51,092 nt of DNA from Sulfurimonadaceae bacterium (GCA_016744905.1 JADGDM010000013.1:1-51092), one strand, 5' to 3'; counted from the stretch's first letter, positions 16,994-27,157 are shown. Made by a program: numbers and translations. The notes: generated by a model not told the origin, from the letters alone.

Positions 16994-18038
16994 AAATCTC
17001 GGTATCAAAAGTTTTTATTATGGTGTTTTAGGCTTAGCACTTCTTATTTTATTTTATGGAATTCACTCTCTATTTTTACCGCTACTTATCGCATTTTTAT
17101 TTGCTAATTTACTGCGTCCTGTTATACACTATTTTGAATCACGTGGTTTCTCTCAAATCACCGTTATCTCAGGAATTTATCTGATTTTTTTAACATTTGC
17201 TATCCTATTTTTTACCTTTATCATGCCTCAATTGATTCAAGAAGGCGCCATTCTTTCTAAAGAGTTACCACACTATCTCACCAACTTAAAAGCTTTTTTA
17301 TCTGACTTTGAACTCACTCTACAAACCAAACTCTCTTTTGTAGAAATCCCTGATTTCACACAATTGGCTCAAGATTTTGTTGCCTCAAAAGCGACGCAGG
17401 CTACTGGATATATCTCTAGCTATGTTAGCAGTGTCCTTTCACTATTTACCTATGCACTCATCGTGCCTTTTATCGCTTTTTATATTTTAAAAGACATGCA
17501 CTTGATGAGAAAAGAGCTGCTAACAATGGTGCCAAATCGTCACTTTGAAATGTTTGTGCTACTTTTTTATAAAATAGGTCAATCCATTCAACTCTATATC
17601 CGTGGTCAACTTATCGATGCATCATTTGTTGGAATAGCCACGGGTCTTGGTTTGGCACTCATTGGTTTTCCTTACGCACTGACCATTGGTCTCATTGCTG
17701 GTATTGGGAATCTCGTTCCTTACTTTGGTCCTATACTGGGTGCCATTCCTGCCATTATAATTATAATAGTAAGTCCTGATTGGGGAAGTCCTGAATCTAT
17801 ATTAATGGTTGTGGCTGTTTTTATGGCAGTTCAAGTAGTCGAAACTATTTTTGTCTATCCCACTGCCGTTGGTAATTCAGTCAACCTTCATCCTCTTTTA
17901 ATTTTATTGTCTCTTTTAGTTGGTGGTGAATTTGCAGGAATACTGGGCATGATTATTATCATTCCTCTCATTGCTATTTTAAAAGTCACCCTAGAACTTT
18001 TACACAAATATCTTAAAGAGTATAGAGTCCTTACTTAA
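16986..18038 (+). CDS. AI-2E family transporter (PerM-like)
   Basis: 350 aa with about eight hydrophobic helices and the family layout: two N-terminal helices with LLIAFLFANLLRPVIHYFE, an amphipathic middle (residues about 90-150), and a conserved C-terminal half with FIAFYILKD, YIRGQLIDASFVGI, GNLVPYFGPILGAIPA and the ending PLIAILKVTLE. Members export small molecules or act as ion antiporters; the AI-2 role is proven only for some. It overlaps the cNMP-binding gene upstream and is directly followed by hemW. Confidence 0.88.
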   Translation: MFKNLGIKSFYYGVLGLALLILFYGIHSLFLPLLIAFLFANLLRPVIHYFESRGFSQITVISGIYLIFLTFAILFFTFIMPQLIQEGAILSKELPHYLTNLKAFLSDFELTLQTKLSFVEIPDFTQLAQDFVASKATQATGYISSYVSSVLSLFTYALIVPFIAFYILKDMHLMRKELLTMVPNRHFEMFVLLFYKIGQSIQLYIRGQLIDASFVGIATGLGLALIGFPYALTIGLIAGIGNLVPYFGPILGAIPAIIIIIVSPDWGSPESILMVVAVFMAVQVVETIFVYPTAVGNSVNLHPLLILLSLLVGGEFAGILGMIIIIPLIAILKVTLELLHKYLKEYRVLT

Positions 18039-19094
18039 ATGCTTTTATACATCCATATCCCATTTTGCGATTCCAAATGTTCATACTGTAGCTTTAACTC
18101 CTATGTTGATAAATTTCATCTAAAAAAAACGTATATGAAGGCACTGTATACTCAACTTGAACATGAACTAGCACGCTATGAAGTTCAGGGAAAAGTGATA
18201 GAATCTGTCTTTATTGGAGGGGGTACACCCTCCACTGTATCTGCTGAATTATACGCCCCTATATTTGAACTTATTACACCTTTTTTTAAAGATAATATCG
18301 AGGTAACATCTGAAGTAAACCCTAATAGTGGGACGATAGAGTGGATGCGTGGACTTTTTAATCTCGGTGTAAACAGACTCAGCTTTGGAGTCCAAAGCTT
18401 CAACAATGAGAAACTTAAAAAACTCGCACGCGCTCATAATTCTGATCAGGCAAAAAGTGCCATTACGAATGCTAAGAAAGTTGGTTTTAAGAATATTTCT
18501 CTTGACATCATTTATGCTACAGCCTTTGAATCTAAAGCACTATTAGAAGAAGATTTGAAAATCGCTTTTACACTGCCTATCAATCATCTCTCTGCCTATG
18601 CACTCACTATTGAAGCCAATACCGCTTTTGAACATACTCCAGAGGTCGCCTTAGAAAAGCTAGAGAGAACACAGTGGTTTTTGCAAGCCATCAAAGATCA
18701 CGGTTTTGAGCAGTATGAAATCTCAAACTTTGGAACCTATAAATCAAAACATAACCTTGGTTATTGGGAGTACAAAGACTACATTGGCGCTGGTGCTGGT
18801 GCGGTTGGTTTTTTAAAAGACACCCGCTATTATCCACTCACTGATATAGAACAGTACATCAAAACACCACTGAGTATCAATGAAGAGACATTAAGTGCTG
18901 AAGAGATATTGAGTGAAAAGATATTTTTAGGATTTCGTTCTTTGATTGGTGTAGATAAAAAAATACTCTCCGCTTATCAAATTCAGCGCGCTGAGATCCT
19001 ACTTGAAGAAGAGAAGTTAACTTTTTTAGAAGGTAAATATTATAATCCTGATTACTTACTTAGTGATGAATTGGCACTATTTTTAGACACCTGA
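18039..19094 (+). CDS. hemW: Radical SAM protein HemW (HemN-like)
   Basis: 351 aa. The radical-SAM cluster motif is Cys10, Cys14, Cys17 in PFCDSKCSYCSF; Phe after the third Cys and the short length fit HemW rather than the oxygen-independent coproporphyrinogen oxidase HemN. Further segments are FIGGGTPST (glycine-rich SAM site), TSEVNPNS, RLSFGVQSF and QYEISNF. HemW binds haem and is thought to act as a haem chaperone. It starts directly at the stop of the AI-2E gene. Contains AGCGCGCT at 18985. Confidence 0.87.
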   Translation: MLLYIHIPFCDSKCSYCSFNSYVDKFHLKKTYMKALYTQLEHELARYEVQGKVIESVFIGGGTPSTVSAELYAPIFELITPFFKDNIEVTSEVNPNSGTIEWMRGLFNLGVNRLSFGVQSFNNEKLKKLARAHNSDQAKSAITNAKKVGFKNISLDIIYATAFESKALLEEDLKIAFTLPINHLSAYALTIEANTAFEHTPEVALEKLERTQWFLQAIKDHGFEQYEISNFGTYKSKHNLGYWEYKDYIGAGAGAVGFLKDTRYYPLTDIEQYIKTPLSINEETLSAEEILSEKIFLGFRSLIGVDKKILSAYQIQRAEILLEEEKLTFLEGKYYNPDYLLSDELALFLDT

Positions 19095-19160
19095 ATATAA
19101 GTTCTTATAATATCATTTTTTGATATACTATGTTTAATATAATTATCAAGGTTTTAGTCA

Positions 19161-19841
19161 ATGCAAACACTATCAAAACTAACCCTCTTAACTTTACTTC
19201 CATTAAGCATGTTATTTTTAGCTTGTGAAGAGAGTGCCCTAAGTGAAAAAGCTGTCATCGTTGAGCCAACTCCGTCTATCGCATCTAGTACAAAATATAA
19301 TCTTAGAAACCTCGCCACGCAAGAAGCCACCTATCAATTTGAGATTGCCAGTGGCCTACTGCGTGGTTCTATAAAAGAGATCAAATCCGAAGTTTATGAG
19401 CTCAATGGGTCACAGCAAATAATTATGGAGACCCATACAGAACTGATGCAAGAAGAGACAGAGTTAAGCTACCGTTTTGCCAGTATGCATACGGTCAACG
19501 AAGAAGGTAATGTCATCAAAACACAAGGCGATAACACGCTTATATGTCTTTTAAACAATGACGTAGACCCCATGCCTACGGAAGCACGTATTCATAGCCA
19601 TTCAGAAATAACGAGAGAATACCTTTGTAATAATGGCAGCCGTTATAGTAGCCAATGGGAACTGATTGAAGACAGTGATGGAGAGGCCCTGTATATCATC
19701 AAAAAGACACTCTATCTTGATGATGAAGAGAAAGAGAGTATTAGTTCATTTAAGATAGATTCAAATAGCCACATCACTACCATACTGGGAAGTACGAGTT
19801 TTAGTGGAATAGACTATGACTTTCAAGCATCTCCCAAGTAG
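19161..19841 (+). CDS. Lipoprotein of unknown function
   Basis: 226 aa with a type II signal peptide ending at Cys22 (LFLAC). The mature part is soluble and acidic, with two further cysteines (ICLLNN, YLCNNG) that may pair. No known domain is recognised. It stands alone with an AT-rich promoter containing TATAAT-like words around 19135, and converges tail to tail with the PhoD-type phosphatase gene 2 bp away. Confidence 0.7.
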   Translation: MQTLSKLTLLTLLPLSMLFLACEESALSEKAVIVEPTPSIASSTKYNLRNLATQEATYQFEIASGLLRGSIKEIKSEVYELNGSQQIIMETHTELMQEETELSYRFASMHTVNEEGNVIKTQGDNTLICLLNNDVDPMPTEARIHSHSEITREYLCNNGSRYSSQWELIEDSDGEALYIIKKTLYLDDEEKESISSFKIDSNSHITTILGSTSFSGIDYDFQASPK

Positions 19842-19843
19842 TT

Positions 19844-21706
19844 TTAAAACAGAGAATTAAACAGCGCATCTTTTGCATTAGGTAGCGTCTCTTTTAAAAG
19901 TACTTCAGCCGCACTTGCCAACTTATTTTCACCCACATAAGAGATTAAATTCTTTTTACGAGAGAGTTTGGTGGAGTAATCACGAGATTTAATGGTATCT
20001 ACATAAATCCACTCATTTGAAACTTTTTCCTTAGTATAGGTACTGAGCATAAATCCTCTATTGTTTAGATTACAATAAGCCAGATCTTTAAAAAGAAGTT
20101 CAAAGGCCTCTTCTATTAAACGCAGATCCCAAAATTCAGGAGTCATTAGATATTTTTCCATCCCTGGAGAAGAGATAGAGGCTGTAGCAAATTCTACACC
20201 GATGGCATCACCTTGGTCATCAACGAGATTATTTGACCATGCATTATGACTATCTCCGGCATAAACCACGACATTTTTATTGAGTTTTTTCAAAACAGCA
20301 TAGAGCTTTTCACGCTCATAAGCATATCCATCCCAAGCATCTAGGTTATAGGCGATACCTGTTTCTGTTCGCCTAATTTCTTCCTCACTCAGTGTTGGAT
20401 CATTCAGCAGCACGCGCGCTTTAATGGCGGAGAGTTCAAGAATATTTTTAACAAAAGAGCCACTGGCATCCACTGTCCCAAACTGTAAAAGAAGCTCATT
20501 GGGTACACTCATTTTCCCCATAAGAACTTGTTGTCCAAGCACCTGCCACAGCGCGCTGGATTCACTTAAACTTTTTTCTAACCAATCAAACTGTGTTTGA
20601 CCCAATAGTGAGCGCGCTGGGTCATACATATCATCTATCATCTTATCTCTGTCATACCCTAAGCCTTGATTATCATTCGCCACCAGATAATCAGAGATAA
20701 TATTTTGCTCATCACGACCAACCAGACGGGTATCTAACATATGAAGTGAAACCAACTCTCCAAAATCAAAAGAGCGATAGATGACACTGTTGTCCCCTTC
20801 TATTACTGGGCGAATTGGTAGCCACTCAAAATAGGCTTGTGTTGCCGCATTTTTGCGTATTTGGAAATTACCTTCATCAAAATCAGAATATTCATTATGG
20901 TTATGCGCCCCATCTTTATAGCTGTTATCCGCTAATTCATGGTCATCCCAAACACAGATAAATGCGATATTTTGATGTAGTGCTTGTAATTCTGGTTCAG
21001 TTTTGTACAGCGCATATCTATTACGGTACTGATCCAAAGTAAGTAACTCTTCGTCATTTCCCTGTGGTAAAACTCGACCTATATCTTTTGCATTTTCTGT
21101 TGCATATCCAGGCGCACCAGCATCATCAAACATTCCATACTCGTAAATATAATCACCCGTATGCACAACAACATCTAAGTTACTTAGTTTAGCGACTTCA
21201 CTGTAAACATTAAAGTAACCTGCTGGATAATTAGCGCAACACAATACCGCAAATCTAACCTCTTCAATATCACCCACTCTTAAAGTTTTCATCTTTCCAA
21301 TAACAGAGAATGCCTCTCCAATAAAGAAGCGATAAAAGTACTCACTTTCTGCATCTAACTCTTGAATATCTACCTTAACAGTAAAGTCTTGTGCTGCAGA
21401 AGTTTTAACACTCCCACTTCTCAAAATAACATCGAATTTTTTGCTTTTAGAAATCTGGAAATGTACTAAAACCTCTCCAGTAACTTCATTTAAAGGCGTA
21501 ATACGACTCCAGATAATCACTCTATCCGCTAAAGGGTCTCCACTTGCCACACCATGATTAAAGGCGAACAAGTCACTATCAATCGCAACTTTACTCAGTT
21601 TACTTGTGTTTATTAATTCACAACCTGTCATCGATGTCGAGACACCTAAACTCGCCACTGCTACAGCACTAATGTTTAAAAAGTCTCTTCTGTTAAATTT
21701 AGCCAA
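19844..21706 (-). CDS. phoD: PhoD-type alkaline phosphatase, Tat substrate
   Basis: 620 aa. The N-terminus holds a twin-arginine signal (NRRDFLNISAVAV) that may end in a lipobox (SMTGC, Cys29). The PhoD catalytic domain follows: FNHGVASGDPLADRVIIWSR, FAVLCCANYP, VVHTGDYIYEYG, VWDDHELADNSY and VYAGDSHNAW give the metal-binding Asp, Asn and His residues. PhoD enzymes hydrolyse phosphate mono- and diesters outside the cytoplasm, usually with Ca/Fe cofactors. It is divergent from tatB-tatC, which encode its likely export machinery. No convincing 11-bp Pho repeats were found in the 176-bp gap. Contains two AGCGCGCT copies (20550, 20611). Confidence 0.9.
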   Translation of the reverse strand: MAKFNRRDFLNISAVAVASLGVSTSMTGCELINTSKLSKVAIDSDLFAFNHGVASGDPLADRVIIWSRITPLNEVTGEVLVHFQISKSKKFDVILRSGSVKTSAAQDFTVKVDIQELDAESEYFYRFFIGEAFSVIGKMKTLRVGDIEEVRFAVLCCANYPAGYFNVYSEVAKLSNLDVVVHTGDYIYEYGMFDDAGAPGYATENAKDIGRVLPQGNDEELLTLDQYRNRYALYKTEPELQALHQNIAFICVWDDHELADNSYKDGAHNHNEYSDFDEGNFQIRKNAATQAYFEWLPIRPVIEGDNSVIYRSFDFGELVSLHMLDTRLVGRDEQNIISDYLVANDNQGLGYDRDKMIDDMYDPARSLLGQTQFDWLEKSLSESSALWQVLGQQVLMGKMSVPNELLLQFGTVDASGSFVKNILELSAIKARVLLNDPTLSEEEIRRTETGIAYNLDAWDGYAYEREKLYAVLKKLNKNVVVYAGDSHNAWSNNLVDDQGDAIGVEFATASISSPGMEKYLMTPEFWDLRLIEEAFELLFKDLAYCNLNNRGFMLSTYTKEKVSNEWIYVDTIKSRDYSTKLSRKKNLISYVGENKLASAAEVLLKETLPNAKDALFNSLF

Positions 21707-21882
21707 TAGATTGCCTTTATGATGTTTTATATACAGTAATAATAGTAAGAGTATAATAATTAATAATATTATAGCACGATTACACTTTTACTCTTTTTTT
21801 TTACGTCAATTTATAAAGAAATAATCTTTTAACATTTTTTTAGATAAAATCCCTTAAATTAGATTAACAAAAGAGAGAAACT

Positions 21883-22359
21883 ATGTTTGGGATTGGATTT
21901 GCAGAGATGCTTATCATCGGCGTTATCGCCATACTCTTTTTAGGACCAGATAAACTACCAGAAGCCATGGTACAAATTGCCAAGTTTTTTAACAGTGCAA
22001 AAAAAACCATTACTGCAGCTAAAAGTTCTATAGAAGAAGAACTCCATGTTTCAGAACTTAAAGAAGAAGCACTTCGTTATAAACAAGAGATGATGAGTGC
22101 ACAAGCAGACCTAGCCAAGATGACGGATATGAATGATCTCTCACATGAGATGGATGAACTAAAAGAGTTGGCTCATGTTGACATCCAAAAAGAGGTGACC
22201 GCACAAGAAGGCAACACTCCCTATGCAGATGCACAAGACAGTACAGTAGAAGAGATCCAAGATGAGACACCAAAAGCAGCATCTGAACCAGAGGTTGTTA
22301 CCTTTGCTAAAAAAGAAAAAAGAAAAAAAGTAATTGAAACTGATGAGGAAAATGTTTAA
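21883..22359 (+). CDS. tatB: Sec-independent translocase protein TatB
   Basis: 158 aa. One N-terminal membrane helix (IGFAEMLIIGVIAILFLGPD) with the Glu and the FLGPDKLPE hinge, then a long amphipathic and charged coiled region, is the TatB pattern; TatA would be shorter. TatB with TatC recognises twin-arginine signals of folded proteins. Its stop overlaps the tatC start (TAATG). It is divergent from a Tat substrate gene (PhoD-type). Confidence 0.9.
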   Translation: MFGIGFAEMLIIGVIAILFLGPDKLPEAMVQIAKFFNSAKKTITAAKSSIEEELHVSELKEEALRYKQEMMSAQADLAKMTDMNDLSHEMDELKELAHVDIQKEVTAQEGNTPYADAQDSTVEEIQDETPKAASEPEVVTFAKKEKRKKVIETDEENV

Positions 22360-23171
22360 TGTTTGCAGAATTACGCCCCCACTTAGTTGAATTAAGAAAA
22401 AGATTGGCTTACTCTGCAGGTAGCCTAGTTGTTATGTTTTTTGTGATGTTTTACTTTCATGAACCTATTTTAGAGTGGATGGTTGCCCCCTTAAATACAG
22501 CGCTTACCGAGATTGGTAAAGTGTCTGTCAATGTTGCTAATGGTATGGTCACAACCTCACAAGTCGGTGGAGCATTTTTCGTTGCTTTAAAGGTCTCCTT
22601 TTTTGCAGCTATTCTTGGTGCCTTACCAATAATTTTGTCGCAGGTTTGGCTTTTTATCGCACCAGGTCTGTATGCCAATGAAAAGAAGATGTTGATTCCA
22701 TTTGTGATTGGTGGAAGTTTAATGTTCTTTATCGGAACGGCCTTCGCTTACTACATCGTAACGCCATTTGGATTTGACTTTCTTATCACCTTTGGTAGTT
22801 TTAAATTCACACCACTGATTAACATCGAAGATTATGTAGGATTTTTCTCTAAAATTCTCTTTGGTTTTGGTGTTGCTTTTGAATTGCCTGTTTTTGCTTA
22901 TTTTCTCGCCCTTTTAGGTCTTGTAGATGATAAGAATATGAAAGACTTTTTCAAATATGCTGTTGTTTTGAGCTTTGTTCTTGCGGCACTATTAACCCCA
23001 CCAGATATTTTAACGCAACTGCTCATGGCTGGACCACTTATCATACTTTATTCGATCTCTATCTATATCGTTAAAATGGTCAATCCAGCAACAACGCCTG
23101 AAGAAGATGAAGAAGAAGCAGGAACACTTCAAGAAGAGATGAGCAAACTTCAAAAAGAGCTAGACAAGTAA
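22359..23171 (+). CDS. tatC: Sec-independent translocase protein TatC
   Basis: 270 aa with six hydrophobic helices. Family signatures include HLVELRKRL near the N-terminus, FIAPGLYANEKK, FVIGGSLMFFIGTAFAYY, FGFGVAFELPVF with the conserved Glu, and LTPPDILTQ. It ends in an acidic coiled tail. It is the signal-peptide receptor of the Tat pathway in the inner membrane. It overlaps tatB by one base and is followed with no gap by queA. Confidence 0.95.
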   Translation: MFAELRPHLVELRKRLAYSAGSLVVMFFVMFYFHEPILEWMVAPLNTALTEIGKVSVNVANGMVTTSQVGGAFFVALKVSFFAAILGALPIILSQVWLFIAPGLYANEKKMLIPFVIGGSLMFFIGTAFAYYIVTPFGFDFLITFGSFKFTPLINIEDYVGFFSKILFGFGVAFELPVFAYFLALLGLVDDKNMKDFFKYAVVLSFVLAALLTPPDILTQLLMAGPLIILYSISIYIVKMVNPATTPEEDEEEAGTLQEEMSKLQKELDK

Positions 23172-24197
23172 ATGCAAAAAGATCCACTACTAACCAGTAG
23201 TTACGACTATACCTTACCAGAAAATCTCATCGCTAAGTATCCTGTCTCTCCTAGAGACAGTGCCAAGCTTTTAGTTTATAATCGTGCAGATGAGAGCATT
23301 ACCCACACATATTTTTATGATTTAGAGAAATTTATCCCAAAAGATTACGCCCTACTTTTAAATGATACTAAGGTAATAAAAGCACGTCTTTTTGGGCATA
23401 AACCCTCAGGTGGGAAAATAGAAATCTTAATTAACCGTCCTTTAGATGCGCATAAAATCAATGTTTATGCCCGTGGAAAAGTGAAAGTAGATACGCTTAT
23501 CAATTTTGACAGCGCGCTGAGTGCAAAGATACTTAAAATACATGAAGATGGAAGTCGTGACGTTGAGTTTTATCATGAAGACGCACGCATTCGTTTTGAA
23601 GAGTTACTTCCAATTATTGATAAAATTGGTCATATTCCTTTGCCTCCTTATCTTCAACGTGATGATGAGAACATAGATAAAAGTGAATACCAAAGTGTAT
23701 TTGCTGAGCATGAGGGCGCCGTTGCTGCACCAACCGCTTCACTACATTTTACAGATGAGCAGTTCGATAAAATAAAGAAGAAATATGCCCATGCTTTTTT
23801 AACACTTCATGTCGGTGCAGGTACTTTTAAACCAGTAGACGCCAAAATTATTACAGATCATCCCATGCATAGTGAGTATTTTGATATCTCAGAACACGCA
23901 CAAGAGATTTTAAATTCAAAAGTAAAAGTACTCTCAATAGGGACGACATCAACACGCACCGTAGAGTATTGGGCACGTACAAAAGAGATACATGGTGAGG
24001 CCAACCTTTTTTTACACCCCAACAATCGACCCAAACGTGTTGATGCACTCTTAACGAATTTTCATCTGCCAAAATCAACTCTACTTATGTTGGTTGCTTC
24101 ATTTGTAGGACTAGAAACAACACAGAGAATTTATAAAGAGGCTATTGAAAAAGAGTACCGCTTTTTCTCTTATGGGGATGCGATGTTGATTTTATGA
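23172..24197 (+). CDS. queA: tRNA preQ1(34) S-adenosylmethionine ribosyltransferase-isomerase
   Basis: 341 aa, normal length. Signatures include YDYTLPENLIAKYPVSPRDS at the start, LLLNDTKVIKARL, GHIPLPPYLQR, SLHFTDEQ, THVGAG-like LHVGAGTFKPV and SIGTTSTRTVE, ending FFSYGDAMLI. The enzyme transfers the ribosyl part of SAM to preQ1 in tRNA, making epoxyqueuosine. It lies directly after tatC and overlaps the diguanylate cyclase gene by 4 bp (ATGA). Contains AGCGCGCT at 23511. Confidence 0.96.
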   Translation: MQKDPLLTSSYDYTLPENLIAKYPVSPRDSAKLLVYNRADESITHTYFYDLEKFIPKDYALLLNDTKVIKARLFGHKPSGGKIEILINRPLDAHKINVYARGKVKVDTLINFDSALSAKILKIHEDGSRDVEFYHEDARIRFEELLPIIDKIGHIPLPPYLQRDDENIDKSEYQSVFAEHEGAVAAPTASLHFTDEQFDKIKKKYAHAFLTLHVGAGTFKPVDAKIITDHPMHSEYFDISEHAQEILNSKVKVLSIGTTSTRTVEYWARTKEIHGEANLFLHPNNRPKRVDALLTNFHLPKSTLLMLVASFVGLETTQRIYKEAIEKEYRFFSYGDAMLIL

Positions 24198-25312
24198 AAA
24201 ATAGTTTACTCAAACTTTTAACTTCAAATATAAATTATGAAGATTCTGTCTCATACAGACGCCTTATTTTAATTAATGTTATTTTACTTACCACCACCAT
24301 TATTTTCTATTTTTTTGCCTACTTTAATATTGCTGCATTAAACGCACCTGTCGTTGCTTTATTGGATTTTGTAGCAGGTAGTATTTCAGCAGCTACCTTT
24401 TATCTTCTGCGTTATAATAAAAATATCACGCTCTCTGCAAAAATTGCTTCTGCAAATCTTATTCTCTTTTTTATATTCTTTCTTCAAATTAACGGTAGTG
24501 ACCACTTTGGTCTAATATGGAGTATCTTTATTCCCATCTTTGTAATATTAATTAATGGACGAAAAATAGGTTTTATTTTCACCTTAATTTTTTACGCCAT
24601 CATACATCCTATCGCTTTCCTTAACATCGGTGTTTGGCAAGATGGTGCGTGGATAATTCAAGATTTTATACGTTTTTTCATCTCCTCAGTCATGCTCACC
24701 TATATTGTCTACATGAATGAGTTTGCACAAGAAGAGTCGGATAAAGAGCTTATATCTATTAGAAAACGAGAACAAGAGCATATCCAAGCGCTCAAGCAAC
24801 TGAGCAATACTGACTCATTAACTGAGCTTTATAATCGAAGATATTTTAATGATGTTGCCCCTAAACTCCTCTCCCTTGCGCAAAGACAAAATCAATTTCT
24901 AAGCTTTTTTATTTTAGATGTGGATAACTTTAAAGACTATAATGATAACTACGGACATAACGAAGGGGATAAGGTTCTTAAGCTTGTTGCCGATGCCATA
25001 CGTTCTAATGTACAACGTGGAGATGACTTTGTCTTTAGACTTGGTGGAGAAGAGTTTGCAGGGGTCATACTATCAAGTCAAAAGTCCACTCAAGTCGATA
25101 TGATCGAGCGATTATGTCACTTGATAGAATCTCTAAAAATTGAGCACTCTTACTCTGATATTTCGAAGTATATCACTGTAAGTATTGGAATTAGGACTAT
25201 ATCCCCCGAAGATAATATCTCTCTTGAGGAGCTGTATAAATCAGCAGACGCAGAGCTGTATAAGGCAAAGTTTTCTGGAAAAAATAGAGCTTTTCGTTTT
25301 CAAGAGCGATAA
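24194..25312 (+). CDS. Membrane-bound diguanylate cyclase (GGDEF)
   Basis: 372 aa. Six or so membrane helices (residues about 25-180) are followed by a short coiled linker and a GGDEF domain. The active site is GGEEF in FRLGGEEFAG, and the inhibitory I-site RxxD (RGDD) sits at the usual distance before it, so it should make c-di-GMP and be product-inhibited. The sensor part looks like a 5-6 helix membrane domain without a known name. It overlaps queA (ATGA) and, tail to tail, dprA by 13 bp. Confidence 0.92.
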   Translation: MKNSLLKLLTSNINYEDSVSYRRLILINVILLTTTIIFYFFAYFNIAALNAPVVALLDFVAGSISAATFYLLRYNKNITLSAKIASANLILFFIFFLQINGSDHFGLIWSIFIPIFVILINGRKIGFIFTLIFYAIIHPIAFLNIGVWQDGAWIIQDFIRFFISSVMLTYIVYMNEFAQEESDKELISIRKREQEHIQALKQLSNTDSLTELYNRRYFNDVAPKLLSLAQRQNQFLSFFILDVDNFKDYNDNYGHNEGDKVLKLVADAIRSNVQRGDDFVFRLGGEEFAGVILSSQKSTQVDMIERLCHLIESLKIEHSYSDISKYITVSIGIRTISPEDNISLEELYKSADAELYKAKFSGKNRAFRFQER

Positions 25313-26076
25313 ACGACACCTCGTTCAATATAGATACTACCATTAAGTTCTGCTTCAAAAGTTTCTACAGCGTAGCGCGCTACTAAAGTCTCATAACTTG
25401 GGTTTGTTTCACAAAACTCTAAAAAAGGTGTCTTAGGCCTCGTTATCTTTGCAGTCCCAAATTTATCACAAAAACTGTCAACATCATAAATGGCTTCAGC
25501 CAGACCATGACTTAGTAAAGTGTTGGTTCCCTCACTTTCACCTATGTGGTGAGGCAAAACATAAATCTTTTTTCCCATCTTTTGTGCAAACTCAACACTA
25601 CGCATACTTCCACTGTTCAGATCAGCGTGGGTGACGATAAGAACTTCGCCTAAGGCAACCACCAATTCATTTCGTACAACAAAACTCCAAGGCGCTGCAC
25701 GGAAGTCCTCATCAAACTGAGAAAGTAAAAGTCCTTCATTTTCTATGCCTGTAATAAGGGAAGCATTGACCTTCGGATACCGAACACTCAGTCCTGTTGG
25801 TAACACCGCAATAGTATGTCCATTTCCTGCTCCACGATGAGCTATGGCATCCACACCCATCGCTGCACCACTGACAATAATTACACCACGCTTTGAAAGT
25901 TCTAAAGCCAACTTCTGCGTAAACATTTTACTATAGGCATTGGGTTTACGACTTCCAATAATTGAAACTTTTTGCTTTTCTAGAAGTAATTGATTGCCAC
26001 TAAAAAATAGTTTAGAAGGGTACTTTTTCATAGTATCTAGCGCACTGAGATGTGTACGAAGAGAAGAGAAGGCCAT
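25300..26076 (-). CDS. dprA: DNA-processing protein DprA
   Basis: 258 aa. The Rossmann-like core shows VSIIGSRKPNAYS, GVIIVSGAAMGVDAIAH, TIAVLPTGLSVRYP and SGSMRSVEFAQKMGKKIYVLPH. It lacks most of the N-terminal SAM and C-terminal winged-helix extensions, as in Helicobacter and Campylobacter. DprA loads RecA on incoming single strands in natural transformation, so competence is plausible; no other competence gene is in the window. It is followed by a 1-bp gap from the YibQ-like gene upstream. Contains AGCGCGCT at 25374. Confidence 0.9.
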   Translation of the reverse strand: MAFSSLRTHLSALDTMKKYPSKLFFSGNQLLLEKQKVSIIGSRKPNAYSKMFTQKLALELSKRGVIIVSGAAMGVDAIAHRGAGNGHTIAVLPTGLSVRYPKVNASLITGIENEGLLLSQFDEDFRAAPWSFVVRNELVVALGEVLIVTHADLNSGSMRSVEFAQKMGKKIYVLPHHIGESEGTNTLLSHGLAEAIYDVDSFCDKFGTAKITRPKTPFLEFCETNPSYETLVARYAVETFEAELNGSIYIERGVVYRS

Positions 26077-26077
26077 T

Positions 26078-27085
26078 TTAGATGTACTGATCTATGCGCA
26101 CCAGTTGCACTTCTTTGAAAAGATGTTTTGACTCACGTAAAGCACGTAGAGTATTTTTATGTGGATGACCGATAGCTATCGCTTTACCATATTTCTTTGC
26201 TTTTTTAATCGCTATTTTAATCTGTTTTTTGATGGCACTCACACTATCTTCGTGATCTAAAAAAACATCACGGGCGATATAGGCGTAGCCATAATTTTTC
26301 ATAACTAATGGCACTTTAGTGGCTGCCGTAGTACGAGAATCAATAAAGCTTATTCCATTTTTTCGCATCGAAAAGACAAGACGATTCATGGCTATTTCAC
26401 TCGAAGTAAACTTACTTCCAGTATGATTATTAATATATTTAACACGAGGAAAATCTTCTTTGATTTTATCAATGCGCGCTGAGATCTGTTTTTGAGAACT
26501 TGTAATACGAAGCGTTGTTGGTTCCTCCGCAGAAAAGCTTTGCGCCTCTAGTGGTAAATGCACCATATAATATGGTTCTTTGGCTGCTAATTTTGCAGAA
26601 TCTGGATGTATCTTACTTGGGGGTAAAAATGACATCGTCAATGGCAAACCTAAGGATTTAATATTTTTAACGTCCCATTTAAAAGAGACATCATCAATAA
26701 TGATGGCCAACTTTGGCTTATTACTACTTTTAACTATCTCTCTTTTAGGTGCCACAGGTGGTAATTTGGTGTATTCATGAGAAGCTGTTGTCTTTTTGTA
26801 TTGCTCTTTTTTAAGAACCTTGTGTAACTCTTTTTTAAGAGAAGGTGTTTTCACCTCAGCTTTTGGCTTTATATTGACGGCACTTTGGAGCTTTTTAAGT
26901 GCTTTTTCTCTTTGAATATTTTTATGAATTGCCACACTATTGGCATCACTCAGTCCTTGTTCATATCCTAAATAATACCCCAAACCTAAGAGGGCAATAA
27001 TTAAAAGGAATACTGCGATAACCCAAGAGATAAGTCTGATTATAAAACCACTTTGTTCTTTTGTTTTTGTTTTTTTTCTACTCAA
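26078..27085 (-). CDS. Divergent polysaccharide deacetylase family protein (YibQ-like)
   Basis: 335 aa. One N-terminal membrane helix (LISWVIAVFLLIIALLGLGY), a Lys-rich linker to about residue 125, then a NodB-like barrel: LAIIIDDVSFKW (metal Asp pair), LGLPLTMSFLPPS, YYMVHLPLEAQ, YINNHTGSKF, GISFIDSRTT and AIAIGHPHKNT. It should act in the periplasm on cell-wall or envelope glycans; YibQ-type substrates are not established. Directly upstream of dprA and probably co-transcribed. Confidence 0.85.
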   Translation of the reverse strand: MSRKKTKTKEQSGFIIRLISWVIAVFLLIIALLGLGYYLGYEQGLSDANSVAIHKNIQREKALKKLQSAVNIKPKAEVKTPSLKKELHKVLKKEQYKKTTASHEYTKLPPVAPKREIVKSSNKPKLAIIIDDVSFKWDVKNIKSLGLPLTMSFLPPSKIHPDSAKLAAKEPYYMVHLPLEAQSFSAEEPTTLRITSSQKQISARIDKIKEDFPRVKYINNHTGSKFTSSEIAMNRLVFSMRKNGISFIDSRTTAATKVPLVMKNYGYAYIARDVFLDHEDSVSAIKKQIKIAIKKAKKYGKAIAIGHPHKNTLRALRESKHLFKEVQLVRIDQYI

Positions 27086-27157
27086 TTAAATAACCTATTT
27101 TTTTTATTCACTAAGCATAGCGAAACTAATCTATAACTCTGAAAATATTGCACAGTG

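Noticed and set aside
21707-21882. Pho box between phoD and tatB
   Set aside because: TTAC/GTAA words are present but at 8, 9 and 13 bp, not the 11-bp period seen at the porin.
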